From assembly GCA_903865935.1 (NCBI GenBank), contig CAIPLT010000009.1:1-64000 (forward strand): 64,000 nt of DNA. The letters run 5' to 3'. Below the pieces are notes generated by a model. It was given only the letters and a program-made list of their open reading frames with translations, searched no databases and had not been told where the DNA came from. This document shows, piece by piece, positions 8,025-16,716 of the stretch. The DNA comes from Caldifarciminota bacterium. Lineage in GTDB: Bacteria > Hydrothermota > Tepidihabitantia > Tepidihabitantales > CAIPLT01. Position numbers and translations under genes: made by a program. Numbering within the stretch: position 1 is the first letter of the stretch; each line of letters begins with the position of its first letter.

Positions 8025-10427
8025 GTGACTAATAACGAATGGGTCCGTTGGTTTGATTCGATTACACTTGCTGATTTACAATTAGTCGGCGGAAAGAACG
8101 CATCATTAGGCGAGATGTGTTCGACCTTGAGCCAGTATGGGATAAAGGTTCCAGGCGGATTTGCCATTACAACTCAGGCATATCACTATTTCTTAGAAGA
8201 AAACGGACTTGACCAAAAGATTGTTTCAGAACTTAATGCTCTGAAATCTAACCACCGTGATATTCAATCAGTTGGTCGGTACATCCGCCATCGTATTCGC
8301 GGTGGCGAGTTCCCGATTGAGTTAAAAAAGGCGATTATTCAGGCATATGCTGAGTTGTGTAAAGAAGCTTGTGATGAGGATTGTTCGGTTGCGGTCCGCT
8401 CCAGCGCAACGGCGGAAGACCTGCCGGATGCGAGTTTTGCCGGTCAGCAGGATACTTTTTTAAATATAACCGGCAGCGCAGAATTAATCGAAGCAATTAC
8501 TAAATGTTTTGCTTCATTGTTTACTGACCGCGCAATCGCGTATCGGGAGAATCGCGGTTTTGACCACAGTAAAATCGCGCTCTCGGTTGGCGTGCAAAAG
8601 ATGGTGCGTTCAGACCTTGCTGGTGCCGGAGTAATGTTTACGATTGATACTGAATCAGGATTTAATAATGTTGTTTTCATATCGGCGACTCTGGGTCTGG
8701 GTGAAACAGTAGTGCAGGGGCAGATCTCTCCTGATGAATATTATGTGTTTAAACCGTTCGTTGATAAGACTGAGTTTATACCGATTATTAAACGGGCGCT
8801 CGGTTCCAAAAAGCGGAAAATGATATTTGTTGAAGGCGAGATCGAAAAAACCCGCATGGTTGACTGCCGTAAAGAGGAAAAAGAACGGTTTGTCTTAACC
8901 GACCCGGAAATTTTACTTTTAGCAAGATGGGCGACAATTATTGAAAAGCACTATTCTCAAAAACGGGGAATGCCAACACCGGTCGATATCGAATGGGCAA
9001 AAGACGGTAAGAGTAATGAGATTTTTATTGTTCAGGCAAGACCAGAAACAGTGCATTCCCAGCGCAAACTTGATACAATCAAAGAGTATCATCTGCAGGA
9101 AAAGGGAAAAGTTTTAATAACCGGACGGAGTGTCGGCTCGTCAATTGCGACGGGCAGAGTTTGTAAAATCGGCAAGCCCGAAGAACAAGCTAGTTTTGAG
9201 GCAGGTGCAATACTGGTTACAGAAATGACTGACCCGAACTGGGTGCCGATTATCCGTCAGGCATCCGCGATTGTAACAGACTCGGGTGGCAGGACCTGCC
9301 ACGCGGCAATCGTTGCCCGCGAGTTTGGTATTCCGGCAATTGTCGGCACAAATAATGCGACAAAAATTCTCAATGATACTGACCCGGTCACGGTTTCGTG
9401 CATTGAAGGAGATATCGGCAAGGTGTATGAAGGCAAACTGAAGTTTGAGGTTGAAGAGATTGAAGTCGACAAAGTGCCCAAAACCAATACCAAAGTCATG
9501 GTTAATATCGCGGACCCGTCACAGGCATTTAGGGTTGGACAATTACCTCATGACGGTGTTGGTCTGACCAGACTTGAGTTCATTATCAATAATATTATCG
9601 GTATTCATCCATTGGCGCTGGTTGACTTTGACAAACTTACGGATGAAGATGTCAAGAATAAAATCATTGAACGAATGAGTCCGTCAACCGCACCGATAGA
9701 TTATTTTGTTAATAAATTATCCGAAGGAATCGCGACCATCGGCGCAGCATTTTATCCCAATGATGTGATTGTCCGCATGTCAGATTTTAAGACTAATGAG
9801 TATGCCGGGCTTCTGGGCGGCAAACTTTACGAGCCGAAAGAGGAAAATCCAATGCTCGGATTTCGCGGTGCTTCGCGATATTATAGTCCCCATTACCGGC
9901 GGGGATTTAATTTGGAATGCATGGCAATAAAAAAAGTGCGGGAAGAGATAGGATTGGAGAATATTATTCCGATGATACCATTCTGCCGGACACCGGAAGA
10001 AGGCAAAAAAGTGCTTGGCGTAATGGAAGAAAACGGTCTGGTGCGGGGTAAAAATAATTTACGAATATATATGATGTGTGAAGTGCCGAGTAACGTAATC
10101 GTCGCCGAGAAATTTGCCAAAATATTTGACGGGTTTTCAATCGGCTCGAATGACCTGACGCAGTTGGTGTTAGGTCTAGACCGCGATTCAAGTCTTATCT
10201 CATCATTATTCGATGAACGGGATGAAGCAGTAAAAATAATGATTAGTCAGGTTATTAAAAAAGTTAAACCAATGGGTTGTAAAATCGGAATCTGCGGTCA
10301 GGCACCGTCCGATTTTCCGGAATTTGTCGAGTTTTTAGTAAAAGAAGGAATCGATTCGATTTCGGTTAATCCGGACAGCCTTTTAAGTGTTAGAAATAAA
10401 ATAAAAGAAGTAGAGGAGAAACAATGA
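8025..10427 (+). CDS. ppsA: Phosphoenolpyruvate synthase (pyruvate, water dikinase)
   Basis: The 800-residue protein has the three PEP-synthase parts: an N-terminal ATP-grasp domain (GGKNASLGEM, VRSSATAEDLPDASFAGQQDT), the phosphohistidine swivel domain (TDSGGRTCHAAIVAREFGIP, about residues 421-440, with the catalytic His) and the C-terminal PEP-binding TIM barrel (GSNDLTQLVLGLDRD and the catalytic Cys of IGICGQAPSD). It makes PEP from pyruvate and ATP for gluconeogenesis in the cytoplasm. The GTG at 8025 lies 6 nt after a perfect -10 hexamer and lacks a Shine-Dalgarno site, which suggests a leaderless start. Its stop overlaps the next gene's ATG (ATGA), an unexpected operon partnership with periplasmic chaperones. 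Confidence 0.95.
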   Translation: MTNNEWVRWFDSITLADLQLVGGKNASLGEMCSTLSQYGIKVPGGFAITTQAYHYFLEENGLDQKIVSELNALKSNHRDIQSVGRYIRHRIRGGEFPIELKKAIIQAYAELCKEACDEDCSVAVRSSATAEDLPDASFAGQQDTFLNITGSAELIEAITKCFASLFTDRAIAYRENRGFDHSKIALSVGVQKMVRSDLAGAGVMFTIDTESGFNNVVFISATLGLGETVVQGQISPDEYYVFKPFVDKTEFIPIIKRALGSKKRKMIFVEGEIEKTRMVDCRKEEKERFVLTDPEILLLARWATIIEKHYSQKRGMPTPVDIEWAKDGKSNEIFIVQARPETVHSQRKLDTIKEYHLQEKGKVLITGRSVGSSIATGRVCKIGKPEEQASFEAGAILVTEMTDPNWVPIIRQASAIVTDSGGRTCHAAIVAREFGIPAIVGTNNATKILNDTDPVTVSCIEGDIGKVYEGKLKFEVEEIEVDKVPKTNTKVMVNIADPSQAFRVGQLPHDGVGLTRLEFIINNIIGIHPLALVDFDKLTDEDVKNKIIERMSPSTAPIDYFVNKLSEGIATIGAAFYPNDVIVRMSDFKTNEYAGLLGGKLYEPKEENPMLGFRGASRYYSPHYRRGFNLECMAIKKVREEIGLENIIPMIPFCRTPEEGKKVLGVMEENGLVRGKNNLRIYMMCEVPSNVIVAEKFAKIFDGFSIGSNDLTQLVLGLDRDSSLISSLFDERDEAVKIMISQVIKKVKPMGCKIGICGQAPSDFPEFVEFLVKEGIDSISVNPDSLLSVRNKIKEVEEKQ

Positions 10428-11767
10428 TAAAATCAAAAACATATCGGTATTTAATATCGGCGGCTCTGTGTCTATGCGGCGTTATTTTTATTGGTTGTCA
10501 AAAAGCGGGGACCGGAAAAATTATCGCCAAAGTTAATAACGATATAATTACCGAAGCGGAGTTTGTCAAAGTATTGCCCGGCGGATTTGCTTCTGATTCA
10601 ATCGAGCAAAGCCAGCGGCATGCTTTACTGGACGATATGATTACCAAACTCCTATTTGCCCAGGACGCAAAACGTTTAGGTCTGGATAAAGATGTTGATT
10701 TGATGCTGGAACGGGATCAAAAGACGATTTTAATCCAGGCATTGTATGATGATGTTGTCACAAAAAATGTTAAAATCGGTAAAAAAGAAATTGATGCGGC
10801 GAAAAAACTGCTAATGACCGAAGTCCATGTTAAGGTGATCGTTGTGACAGATGAGAATACCGCGAAAATGGCGAGTGATGAACTGAAAAAAGGCGTGGTT
10901 TTTGATTCGGTCGCGAAAATGTATTCCCAAGACCAGTCCGGCCAGCAGGGCGGCGATGTCGGATTTATCCCAATGTTCTATTTAGATGAGCAGAGTCGGA
11001 AAGAAGTCGAAAAAATGAAGCCGGGTGAAATCAGCGAGCCGATTAAGGGAAAAGAAGATTATAAAATCATCAATTTTATCGAAAAGCGGAATAACCCATC
11101 AACCAAAGACATACAGGAGAATACCAAAAAAATGGTGGAACAGCAAAAAAGCCAGGAATTAGCGACCGCATATCTGGCCAAGATGGATAAACGGCTTGTG
11201 TATAATCCGGAAGGTCTACGCGTTTTCTATAAGCCGGTCGATTCAATAACCACTGCGGATGGCGAGATATGGGTCGTTAAGAAAGACATAAAGAAAGTGG
11301 TCTACGCGAAAAACCTGCTTCATGTCGCCAAGGAATTTCCTGCTTCTTTAGATACGTTGATGCGAAGCTATTCGATAAAACGCGCGGTTGAAGAGGATCT
11401 TCTTTATGAAGATGCCCTGGAACGGAAACTGGATAAAAAGCCAGAAATCCTAAGCGAATTAAACAAGCGAAAAGCTGACCTGCTGTACGAAAAATATTAT
11501 TTGAATGAAATCACCCAGAAAACGACGGTTTCCGATACAGAAATTATGGATTACTTTAAAGTCCATAAGGACGAATATGCCAAGAGCAAGCTGAGCGAGG
11601 TTGAGCCGATAATTCGCAATCAGATTTTTTCTAATAAACGGCAGGCAATGTTTCAGACAATCGTCAATAATTTAAAATCACAGGCTAAAATTGAAATTAA
11701 TGAAAAACTATTAATGAGTGCGGGAAAAAGTAAGGTTAAAAAGAATGTCAAAACAGGAGGGAAATAA
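10424..11767 (+). CDS. Lipoprotein peptidyl-prolyl isomerase (PpiC/parvulin type)
   Basis: The 447-residue protein starts with a lipoprotein signal peptide and lipobox (FIGC, Cys at about residue 25), followed by a SurA-like N-terminal helix-turn region (IIAKVNNDIITEAEFVKVL) and a central parvulin domain (about 130-215; DQSGQQGGDVGFIPMFYLDEQ, KPGEISEPIKGKEDYKIINFIEK). The long C-terminal part resembles a second, degenerate chaperone segment ending in basic residues. It is likely anchored in the envelope and assists folding of outer-membrane or secreted proteins. It is translated from an ATG overlapping the ppsA stop, with a GAGGAG site, and is the first of three consecutive paralogous chaperones. 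Confidence 0.88.
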   Translation: MIKSKTYRYLISAALCLCGVIFIGCQKAGTGKIIAKVNNDIITEAEFVKVLPGGFASDSIEQSQRHALLDDMITKLLFAQDAKRLGLDKDVDLMLERDQKTILIQALYDDVVTKNVKIGKKEIDAAKKLLMTEVHVKVIVVTDENTAKMASDELKKGVVFDSVAKMYSQDQSGQQGGDVGFIPMFYLDEQSRKEVEKMKPGEISEPIKGKEDYKIINFIEKRNNPSTKDIQENTKKMVEQQKSQELATAYLAKMDKRLVYNPEGLRVFYKPVDSITTADGEIWVVKKDIKKVVYAKNLLHVAKEFPASLDTLMRSYSIKRAVEEDLLYEDALERKLDKKPEILSELNKRKADLLYEKYYLNEITQKTTVSDTEIMDYFKVHKDEYAKSKLSEVEPIIRNQIFSNKRQAMFQTIVNNLKSQAKIEINEKLLMSAGKSKVKKNVKTGGK

Positions 11768-12603
11768 TGAATAGTTTTAAGAAATTTAGTTGTCTATTAG
11801 TCGCAAGTTGTCTGGCATTTTTATTCGTCGCCAACAGTTGCCAGAAAAACGAGGCGGCAATCGCAGCGGTAGGCAATTCCAAATTAACGAAAAAAGAAAT
11901 TGCGGTGCAGGTGCCGGCGGGCGTGCAATTAACCAAAGATAATATTAACACGCTAATCGATAAATGGACCAATACCGAGCTCTTGTATCAGGAAGCAAAA
12001 CGGCTGAAAATAGATAAGAATGAAACACTCACAATTCAGCTTAAGCAGGTAGAAAAGGAAATGCTCGTTAACAAGCTTTTAGAAAAAGAGATGGGTAAGA
12101 TTACGGTAAGCCCGCAGGAAATCTTTGATTATTTCACAAAGCATAAACAGGACTTTCTTAATGAAGTGAAGATTGCACGGATTGTGGTCGCGGATGAAAG
12201 TCTCGCAAATCGCGCACTGATCGAAATAAGAGCCGGGGCAGATTTCACCAAGATTGCCCAGGATATTTCGCAGGATCGAGTTTTGGAAAAAGGCACGGAG
12301 TCAAAATATCTTTCTTATGAGTTTGGTGACCCGAGTTCCGGCGGTGACCCGTCGTTAGAAGAGGCAATTTTTGCGCTTAATCCGGGTCAGGTATCGGATG
12401 TCATTAAATCGCAGGAAGGTTTTCAGATTATCAAACTGATTGATAAAAAGTTGGTTAAAAAGGATGTTGCCTTGACCGATGTTAAAGATTATATCAACTC
12501 GGTGCTGCAATACCGTAAAAGTCGTGAAATGCTCGATATGATAATTAATAATTTGAAGGCAAAAACAAAGGTTACCGAAAACCCCGACGCATTTTTTAAA
12601 TAA
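11767..12603 (+). CDS. Lipoprotein peptidyl-prolyl isomerase (PpiC/parvulin type)
   Basis: The 278-residue lipoprotein has signal peptide LLVASCLAFLFVANSC, lipidated Cys at about residue 25. It carries the SurA-type N-terminal segment (IAAVGNSKLTKKEI) and a parvulin domain (about 130-230; GDPSLEEAIFALNPGQVSDVIKSQEGFQIIKLIDKK). The ATG overlaps the previous stop by one base (TAATG) behind an AGGAGGG site. It is probably an envelope-anchored folding factor acting with its two neighbours. The parvulin core is shorter than in the third paralogue. Confidence 0.88.
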   Translation: MNSFKKFSCLLVASCLAFLFVANSCQKNEAAIAAVGNSKLTKKEIAVQVPAGVQLTKDNINTLIDKWTNTELLYQEAKRLKIDKNETLTIQLKQVEKEMLVNKLLEKEMGKITVSPQEIFDYFTKHKQDFLNEVKIARIVVADESLANRALIEIRAGADFTKIAQDISQDRVLEKGTESKYLSYEFGDPSSGGDPSLEEAIFALNPGQVSDVIKSQEGFQIIKLIDKKLVKKDVALTDVKDYINSVLQYRKSREMLDMIINNLKAKTKVTENPDAFFK

Positions 12604-12614
12604 CGGACTATAGA

Positions 12615-13910
12615 ATGGTTCATAAAATTACGAAAATTTTTATTATCGCATTTGCGCTTATACTGTCTGGTGCAAATTTCAGCAGGCTGGCGGCAGAAGG
12701 AATTGCCGACCGTATTGTTGCGACGGTTGGTGATGAAATCATTCTATCGAGTGAATTGCGTGAAGGGGTTGAGTTTATGAAGACGGTAAATCCGACGGCA
12801 ATTTCGGACTCGGTATTAACGGCGCAGGTGCTGGACGAATTAATTCGAAACCGTCTCTTATTAGACCAGGCGAAAAAAGAGACGGTTGATGTGAGCAAGG
12901 CAGAGGTTGACCAGGAAGTTGAAAAAAATATCGCACAATTGAAAGCGCGATTTGAAAACGAAGAGCAATATCAAGAGGCATTAAAAAACGAGGGTATCAC
13001 GGAGCGGATTTTACGAGAACGGTATCGTGATGATATTAGAAAGCGCTTAATCAGCCAGGCATTGTTATCCAAAGAAGGGTTGACCAATATCAGTATCACA
13101 CCAACCGCAATCCAGAATTTTTATAATTTACATAAAGATTCTATTGCCCGTCAGCCCGGACAGATTGCAATTGCCCATCTGCTCATTTTAATCAAGCCGT
13201 CAACCAGTGAAGAAGAAGCGGGTCAGAAAAAAATAACGGAAATTTATGATATCATAGCAAGGGGCGGTGATTTTGAAGAGGTCGCAAAAAGTTTTTCCGA
13301 AGACAAGGTGACCAAAGATAAAGGGGGTTACATCGGTAAAATTTCATTTGAAAATCTCCAGCCCGAAGTGCAGGCAGTAGTCAGCAATTTAAAGTCGGCG
13401 GAAATATCCCAGCCATTCCGCTCAATGAATGGTTATGAAATTATCAAAATGCTCAGTAAAAAAGGCAACAATGTCGAGCTTAGCCATATTATGATTAAAG
13501 TGACGATGACGCGCGCGGATACATTGCAGACGAAAAAGACCGCACAAAAAATACGCGACATGCTGGTCAAGGGAGCTAATTTTGACTCGATTGTTAAAAT
13601 CTATTCGGATGACCCGATGACCAGAGACAGCGGCGGTTATCTTGGGTCGTTTCTATTAGTTGGCCTGCAAGAACCGTTTCGAAGCGCAATTGAAAGTCTT
13701 CCGGCCGGGGCGGTGTCTGCGCCGGTTCTTTCCGAACACGGTTATCATTTGATTAAAATTTTAGCAAGACAGGATGAAAAGCTCTTAAGCTTAGAAGAAA
13801 TTCAGGACCAGCTAAGAAGTTATCTATATGATGAAGAGCTGCAGAAGCGGCTTACCGACTATATCGCAAAAATTGCCAAAACAACATTTATTGCCCGGTA
13901 TACCGATTAG
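12615..13910 (+). CDS. surA: SurA-like periplasmic chaperone / peptidyl-prolyl isomerase
   Basis: The 431-residue protein has a signal peptide (to about residue 27) and the SurA architecture: an N-terminal chaperone module beginning ADRIVATVGDEIILSSEL, then two parvulin domains (about 180-280 with IAIAHLLILIKPS, KGGYIGKISFENL; and about 285-385 with SHIMIKVTM, SGGYLGSFLL, HGYHLIKIL) and a short C-terminal helix. SurA delivers unfolded outer-membrane proteins to the BAM complex, which fits the BamA-type gene at 24.4 kb. It is third in the ppsA operon, 11 nt after the preceding stop. Confidence 0.93.
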   Translation: MVHKITKIFIIAFALILSGANFSRLAAEGIADRIVATVGDEIILSSELREGVEFMKTVNPTAISDSVLTAQVLDELIRNRLLLDQAKKETVDVSKAEVDQEVEKNIAQLKARFENEEQYQEALKNEGITERILRERYRDDIRKRLISQALLSKEGLTNISITPTAIQNFYNLHKDSIARQPGQIAIAHLLILIKPSTSEEEAGQKKITEIYDIIARGGDFEEVAKSFSEDKVTKDKGGYIGKISFENLQPEVQAVVSNLKSAEISQPFRSMNGYEIIKMLSKKGNNVELSHIMIKVTMTRADTLQTKKTAQKIRDMLVKGANFDSIVKIYSDDPMTRDSGGYLGSFLLVGLQEPFRSAIESLPAGAVSAPVLSEHGYHLIKILARQDEKLLSLEEIQDQLRSYLYDEELQKRLTDYIAKIAKTTFIARYTD

Positions 13911-13930
13911 AAATTTTTAGATAAAATCTA

Positions 13931-14368
13931 TTGACTCAAGCCGCAATAAGAAAATTTAAGATAACGGATTATAAAGCGGTTATCGAACTCTGCGGAAAAG
14001 CAAAACTTCCATTTAAACCAAAAGGTCGAGATAGCAGGAAGAGTATTGAAAAGCAAATCAAACAAGCTAATACAATCTATTTAGTTGCAGAACTAAATAA
14101 CATTATCATCGGGTCGGTTTTTGGTACTCACGACAGTCGAAAAGGATATATTAATCGTCTGGTGGTGTTGCCGGCATACCAAAATAGGGGGATTGGACGT
14201 CAATTAGTTATGGAAGTTGAAAAACATATGTATAAAATTGGTATCGGGATAATCACAAGTCTGGTTGAGGATTGGAATAAGACATCTATAATGGCATTTC
14301 AAAGAATGGGGTATAAGAAGCATAAAGATATAATATACTTCAGTAAAAGAAAAACTTCTCAAATATAG
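13931..14368 (+). CDS. GNAT family N-acetyltransferase
   Basis: The 145-residue single-domain GNAT protein has a typical beginning (IRKFKITDYKAVIELC), the acetyl-CoA loop in VLPAYQNRGIGRQLVMEVEKH (Q/R-x-x-G-x-G/A, about residues 80-95) and a closing YKKHKDIIYFSKRK strand. Its substrate is unknown. The first usable start is a TTG at 13931, five codons before the usual GNAT N-terminus, and I see no Shine-Dalgarno site, so the start is uncertain. It lies 20 nt after surA in the same direction and may be co-transcribed. Confidence 0.85.
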   Translation: MTQAAIRKFKITDYKAVIELCGKAKLPFKPKGRDSRKSIEKQIKQANTIYLVAELNNIIIGSVFGTHDSRKGYINRLVVLPAYQNRGIGRQLVMEVEKHMYKIGIGIITSLVEDWNKTSIMAFQRMGYKKHKDIIYFSKRKTSQI

Positions 14369-14384
14369 CTTAATAATGTTGCCA

Positions 14385-14413
14385 TTTACTTTTTAGGGAA
14401 TCCTTTTTATAAT
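14385..14413 (+). promoter_or_regulatory. Putative promoter of the Rrf2-porin-ABC operon
   Basis: TTTACT (14385-14390), 17-nt spacer, TATAAT (14408-14413), 26 nt upstream of the Rrf2 ATG. An Rrf2 protein could autoregulate here, but I could not recognise an operator. Confidence 0.55.
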
Positions 14414-14439
14414 ATCATAGTCTATATAACTAGTAGAGT

Positions 14440-14850
14440 ATGAAACTATCAACGAGATTCCGATATGGCACAAGATTTATGATAAACCTTGCCCGGGCAT
14501 ATAATAATGGCCCGGTAACGATGAATGATATTGTCAGGCGGGAACGGGTCTCGAAAAAATACTTAGAACAGATTGTTTATCGATTGATGTCAGCAGGGTT
14601 GGTTAAAAGTGTGCGCGGACCAAAAGGCGGGTATGTTTTGACCCGCTCGCCGGAGAAAGTCAGACTGATTGATTTATATAATGTATTGGAAGGACCGCTG
14701 GTTTTGGTACCCTGTCTTGCCGAACCGAAATCATGCGCATTGGTTAAAACTTGCGCAGCAAGAGAAATGTGGAAGTCGATGCAGGGAAAGATGGAAATGA
14801 TGATGAAAAAGAACACTCTGGAAAGTTTATCCAAAGGGAATCATAAATGA
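14440..14850 (+). CDS. Rrf2 family transcriptional regulator with Fe-S-type cysteines
   Basis: The 136-residue protein has the Rrf2/IscR winged helix (MKLSTRFRYGTRFMINLA, VSKKYLEQIVYRLMSAGLVKSVRGPKGGY) and a three-Cys loop (C-x6-C-x5-C, about residues 92-105), as in members that bind an Fe-S cluster and sense iron-sulfur status, NO or redox. It heads a six-gene run and its stop overlaps the porin-like gene by 4 nt, so it is likely the local regulator of that operon. IscR has C-x5-C-x5-C; the extra residue leaves the ligand role probable rather than proven. Confidence 0.9.
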   Translation: MKLSTRFRYGTRFMINLARAYNNGPVTMNDIVRRERVSKKYLEQIVYRLMSAGLVKSVRGPKGGYVLTRSPEKVRLIDLYNVLEGPLVLVPCLAEPKSCALVKTCAAREMWKSMQGKMEMMMKKNTLESLSKGNHK

Positions 14851-15734
14851 AATACAGGTTTATACTTTTAATTTGTTCATTACTCTTTTCTACCACTTTA
14901 TTTGGAGCGGTTGATATCAATGGTGCGATTGATACTCGTCTCGAAATAACCGATTTTAAGGATATGATGTACTCATTACACGGGGCAGAACTGAATATCA
15001 AATATACTTATGCTAATGAAGGCGGAGACCGTTTGTTGGCATTTATTCAGATTCCATACTCAACTCATTATAAAAGTGATATGTTCTTAGAGCATTTTGG
15101 TGATGCCTACCTGATTGTCAAGGGTTCGCTCAAGCAGCCGAACATTCGTATCGGCAGGTTTGACATACCATTCGGACTTATTAAGACCTTTGATTCGCAC
15201 ACGACACTTTTACCGCAGTTATTTGATAAGAGTTTAGGACTAAAGAAAGATATCGGAGCGGAGGTTTTTGGTTTTTATAAAATGTTCACCTATGATGTGT
15301 CGTTTACCCAGGGGTTTAACAGTTTTGATATGCCAAGAAATGATAAACCGATAACAGCGCGAATAGGAATAGAAACTGATGCAATAAAGGGTGGAGTGTC
15401 ATATCTGAACGCAACGCATTCGACGGATGGCGAGATGAAACGAATCAGTATCGATTTCGAAAAAAATATTAATCCATTTGTTGTAAGAGGCGAAGCAGTG
15501 CTTGGCAAATACCCGGATGGCAAAGGATTTTCCGTGATGTTGGATTTCCCGTTTTTCTTTGGTATTGAGGGCATGGGAAGCGGGTTATTGTGGAAAGACA
15601 ACACCAATTATCAAGCATACGGTATTGAACTGAGAAAAGATATTTCTTTCTTAACCATCGGCATCGGCTTTACGCAAACCAAAGAGATCGCCAATAAAAA
15701 TCAATTAGTTTTTCAAACGATAATAAAAATATGA
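14847..15734 (+). CDS. Porin-like outer-membrane beta-barrel protein
   Basis: The 295-residue protein has a signal peptide (LLICSLLFSTTLFG, cleavage near residue 20) followed by alternating amphipathic strands throughout. The segment IRIGRFDIPFGLIKTFDSHTT resembles the phosphate-selective porin O/P fold, and the C-terminus is strand-like (QLVFQTIIKI). It is probably an outer-membrane channel for the substrate handled by the rest of this operon; the substrate is unknown. It is coupled to Rrf2 and to the FMN-binding-like gene by 4-nt overlaps on both sides. Confidence 0.75.
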   Translation: MKYRFILLICSLLFSTTLFGAVDINGAIDTRLEITDFKDMMYSLHGAELNIKYTYANEGGDRLLAFIQIPYSTHYKSDMFLEHFGDAYLIVKGSLKQPNIRIGRFDIPFGLIKTFDSHTTLLPQLFDKSLGLKKDIGAEVFGFYKMFTYDVSFTQGFNSFDMPRNDKPITARIGIETDAIKGGVSYLNATHSTDGEMKRISIDFEKNINPFVVRGEAVLGKYPDGKGFSVMLDFPFFFGIEGMGSGLLWKDNTNYQAYGIELRKDISFLTIGIGFTQTKEIANKNQLVFQTIIKI

Positions 15735-16315
15735 AAATAAAATATAAACTATATATCGGCTCTTTGCTATTAGCCATAAACTTTTTATTCGCTGGTGTTT
15801 GTATCTGGCGGTTTCCGGATAAAGATATTCAAACGCTTTTTTCCAAGGCAACCGGTTATAAGACGGAAGTTTTAACCTATTCTAAACCAGAGAGGGTAAA
15901 AATCGAGAGCTTGTTAGGCGCTAAGCTTGACGATGATGAAACCCAGTTCAATTTCTACCGCATCTACAAAGACACGACAAAAATCGGTCTTGTTTTGACT
16001 CACTCGGTCAAAGGACAATACGGCGCGATTGAAGTCGTGGTCGGGTTGGGCAGTAAATTTGACAGCGCCACAAAAAGCAATAAAGTATTCATTAAAAATC
16101 TGCTTATTCAGCGCGACCGCGAAGTTAAAAGCAAAGATCTGCGAAGCAGTAAATTTTTAGACCAGTTTATTGGCAAAACTGTGAAGAGTAAATTTGATAA
16201 TATAACACTTGTTTCGGGTGCAGAAAAATCCACGCAGGCGATTATCTTTTCAGTGCGTAAACTTTTAATCGTCCAAAAGGTGCTGGACCAGGAACGAGTG
16301 AAACAAAATAAGTAA
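15731..16315 (+). CDS. Membrane-anchored FMN-binding-domain-like protein
   Basis: The 194-residue protein has one N-terminal membrane anchor (about 7-25), then an extracytoplasmic domain resembling the FMN_bind fold of RnfG/NqrC/NosR: a TGYKTEVLTYSKPERVKIE segment, a beta meander (GLVLTHSVKGQYGAIEVVVGL), and VSGAEKSTQAI near residue 165 where covalently flavinylated members have SGAT-S/T. The flavin-accepting Thr position is Glu here, so covalent FMN attachment by ApbE is doubtful. It could be a non-flavinylated or solute-binding derivative. It is embedded in the Rrf2-porin-ABC operon. Confidence 0.6.
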   Translation: MKIKYKLYIGSLLLAINFLFAGVCIWRFPDKDIQTLFSKATGYKTEVLTYSKPERVKIESLLGAKLDDDETQFNFYRIYKDTTKIGLVLTHSVKGQYGAIEVVVGLGSKFDSATKSNKVFIKNLLIQRDREVKSKDLRSSKFLDQFIGKTVKSKFDNITLVSGAEKSTQAIIFSVRKLLIVQKVLDQERVKQNK

Positions 16316-16324
16316 GGAGAAAAA

Positions 16325-16711
16325 ATGAAAAAAATATCAAGAAAACATTTAATAATTTTTAGTCTTGTGCTTTTGACCAACACTATTTTTATAAGCACCT
16401 GCGCTAAAAAAGCAGGTTATGGTCAGAAGACAACTGCCACTACCACAACAACGACACAAGTTAAGGTGAAAGACATTCTCAGCAAAGCGTATACGGGTAA
16501 AGATGTATCATTTGAAGGTAAAATCACTCTGGAATGCGGTTCGGGCTGCTGGTTCAATTTAGAAGACGGCACCGGTAAAGTCTATGTCGACTTACTACCG
16601 TCAAATTTTGCGATTCCACAATGGGTTGGTAAATCGGTTGTGGTCAATGGTAAGGTGATTGAAGAAGACGGTGAAGTTAAAGTCATTGCCAAAGGCGTCA
16701 CGTTAAAATAA
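16325..16711 (+). CDS. OB-fold lipoprotein (DUF4920-like)
   Basis: The 128-residue lipoprotein has lipobox IFISTC (Cys at about residue 26), a Thr-rich linker (TTATTTTTTQ), then a small beta-barrel domain: DVSFEGKITLECGSGCWFNLEDG and KSVVVNGKVIEEDGEVKVIAKGV. The Cys-x3-Cys-Trp placement is like DUF4920/OB-fold periplasmic proteins, in which the cysteines could bind metal or form a disulfide. It has a good AAGGAG site. The context suggests a periplasmic binding or redox partner of the downstream ABC transporter. Confidence 0.65.
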   Translation: MKKISRKHLIIFSLVLLTNTIFISTCAKKAGYGQKTTATTTTTTQVKVKDILSKAYTGKDVSFEGKITLECGSGCWFNLEDGTGKVYVDLLPSNFAIPQWVGKSVVVNGKVIEEDGEVKVIAKGVTLK

Positions 16712-16716
16712 AAAAT

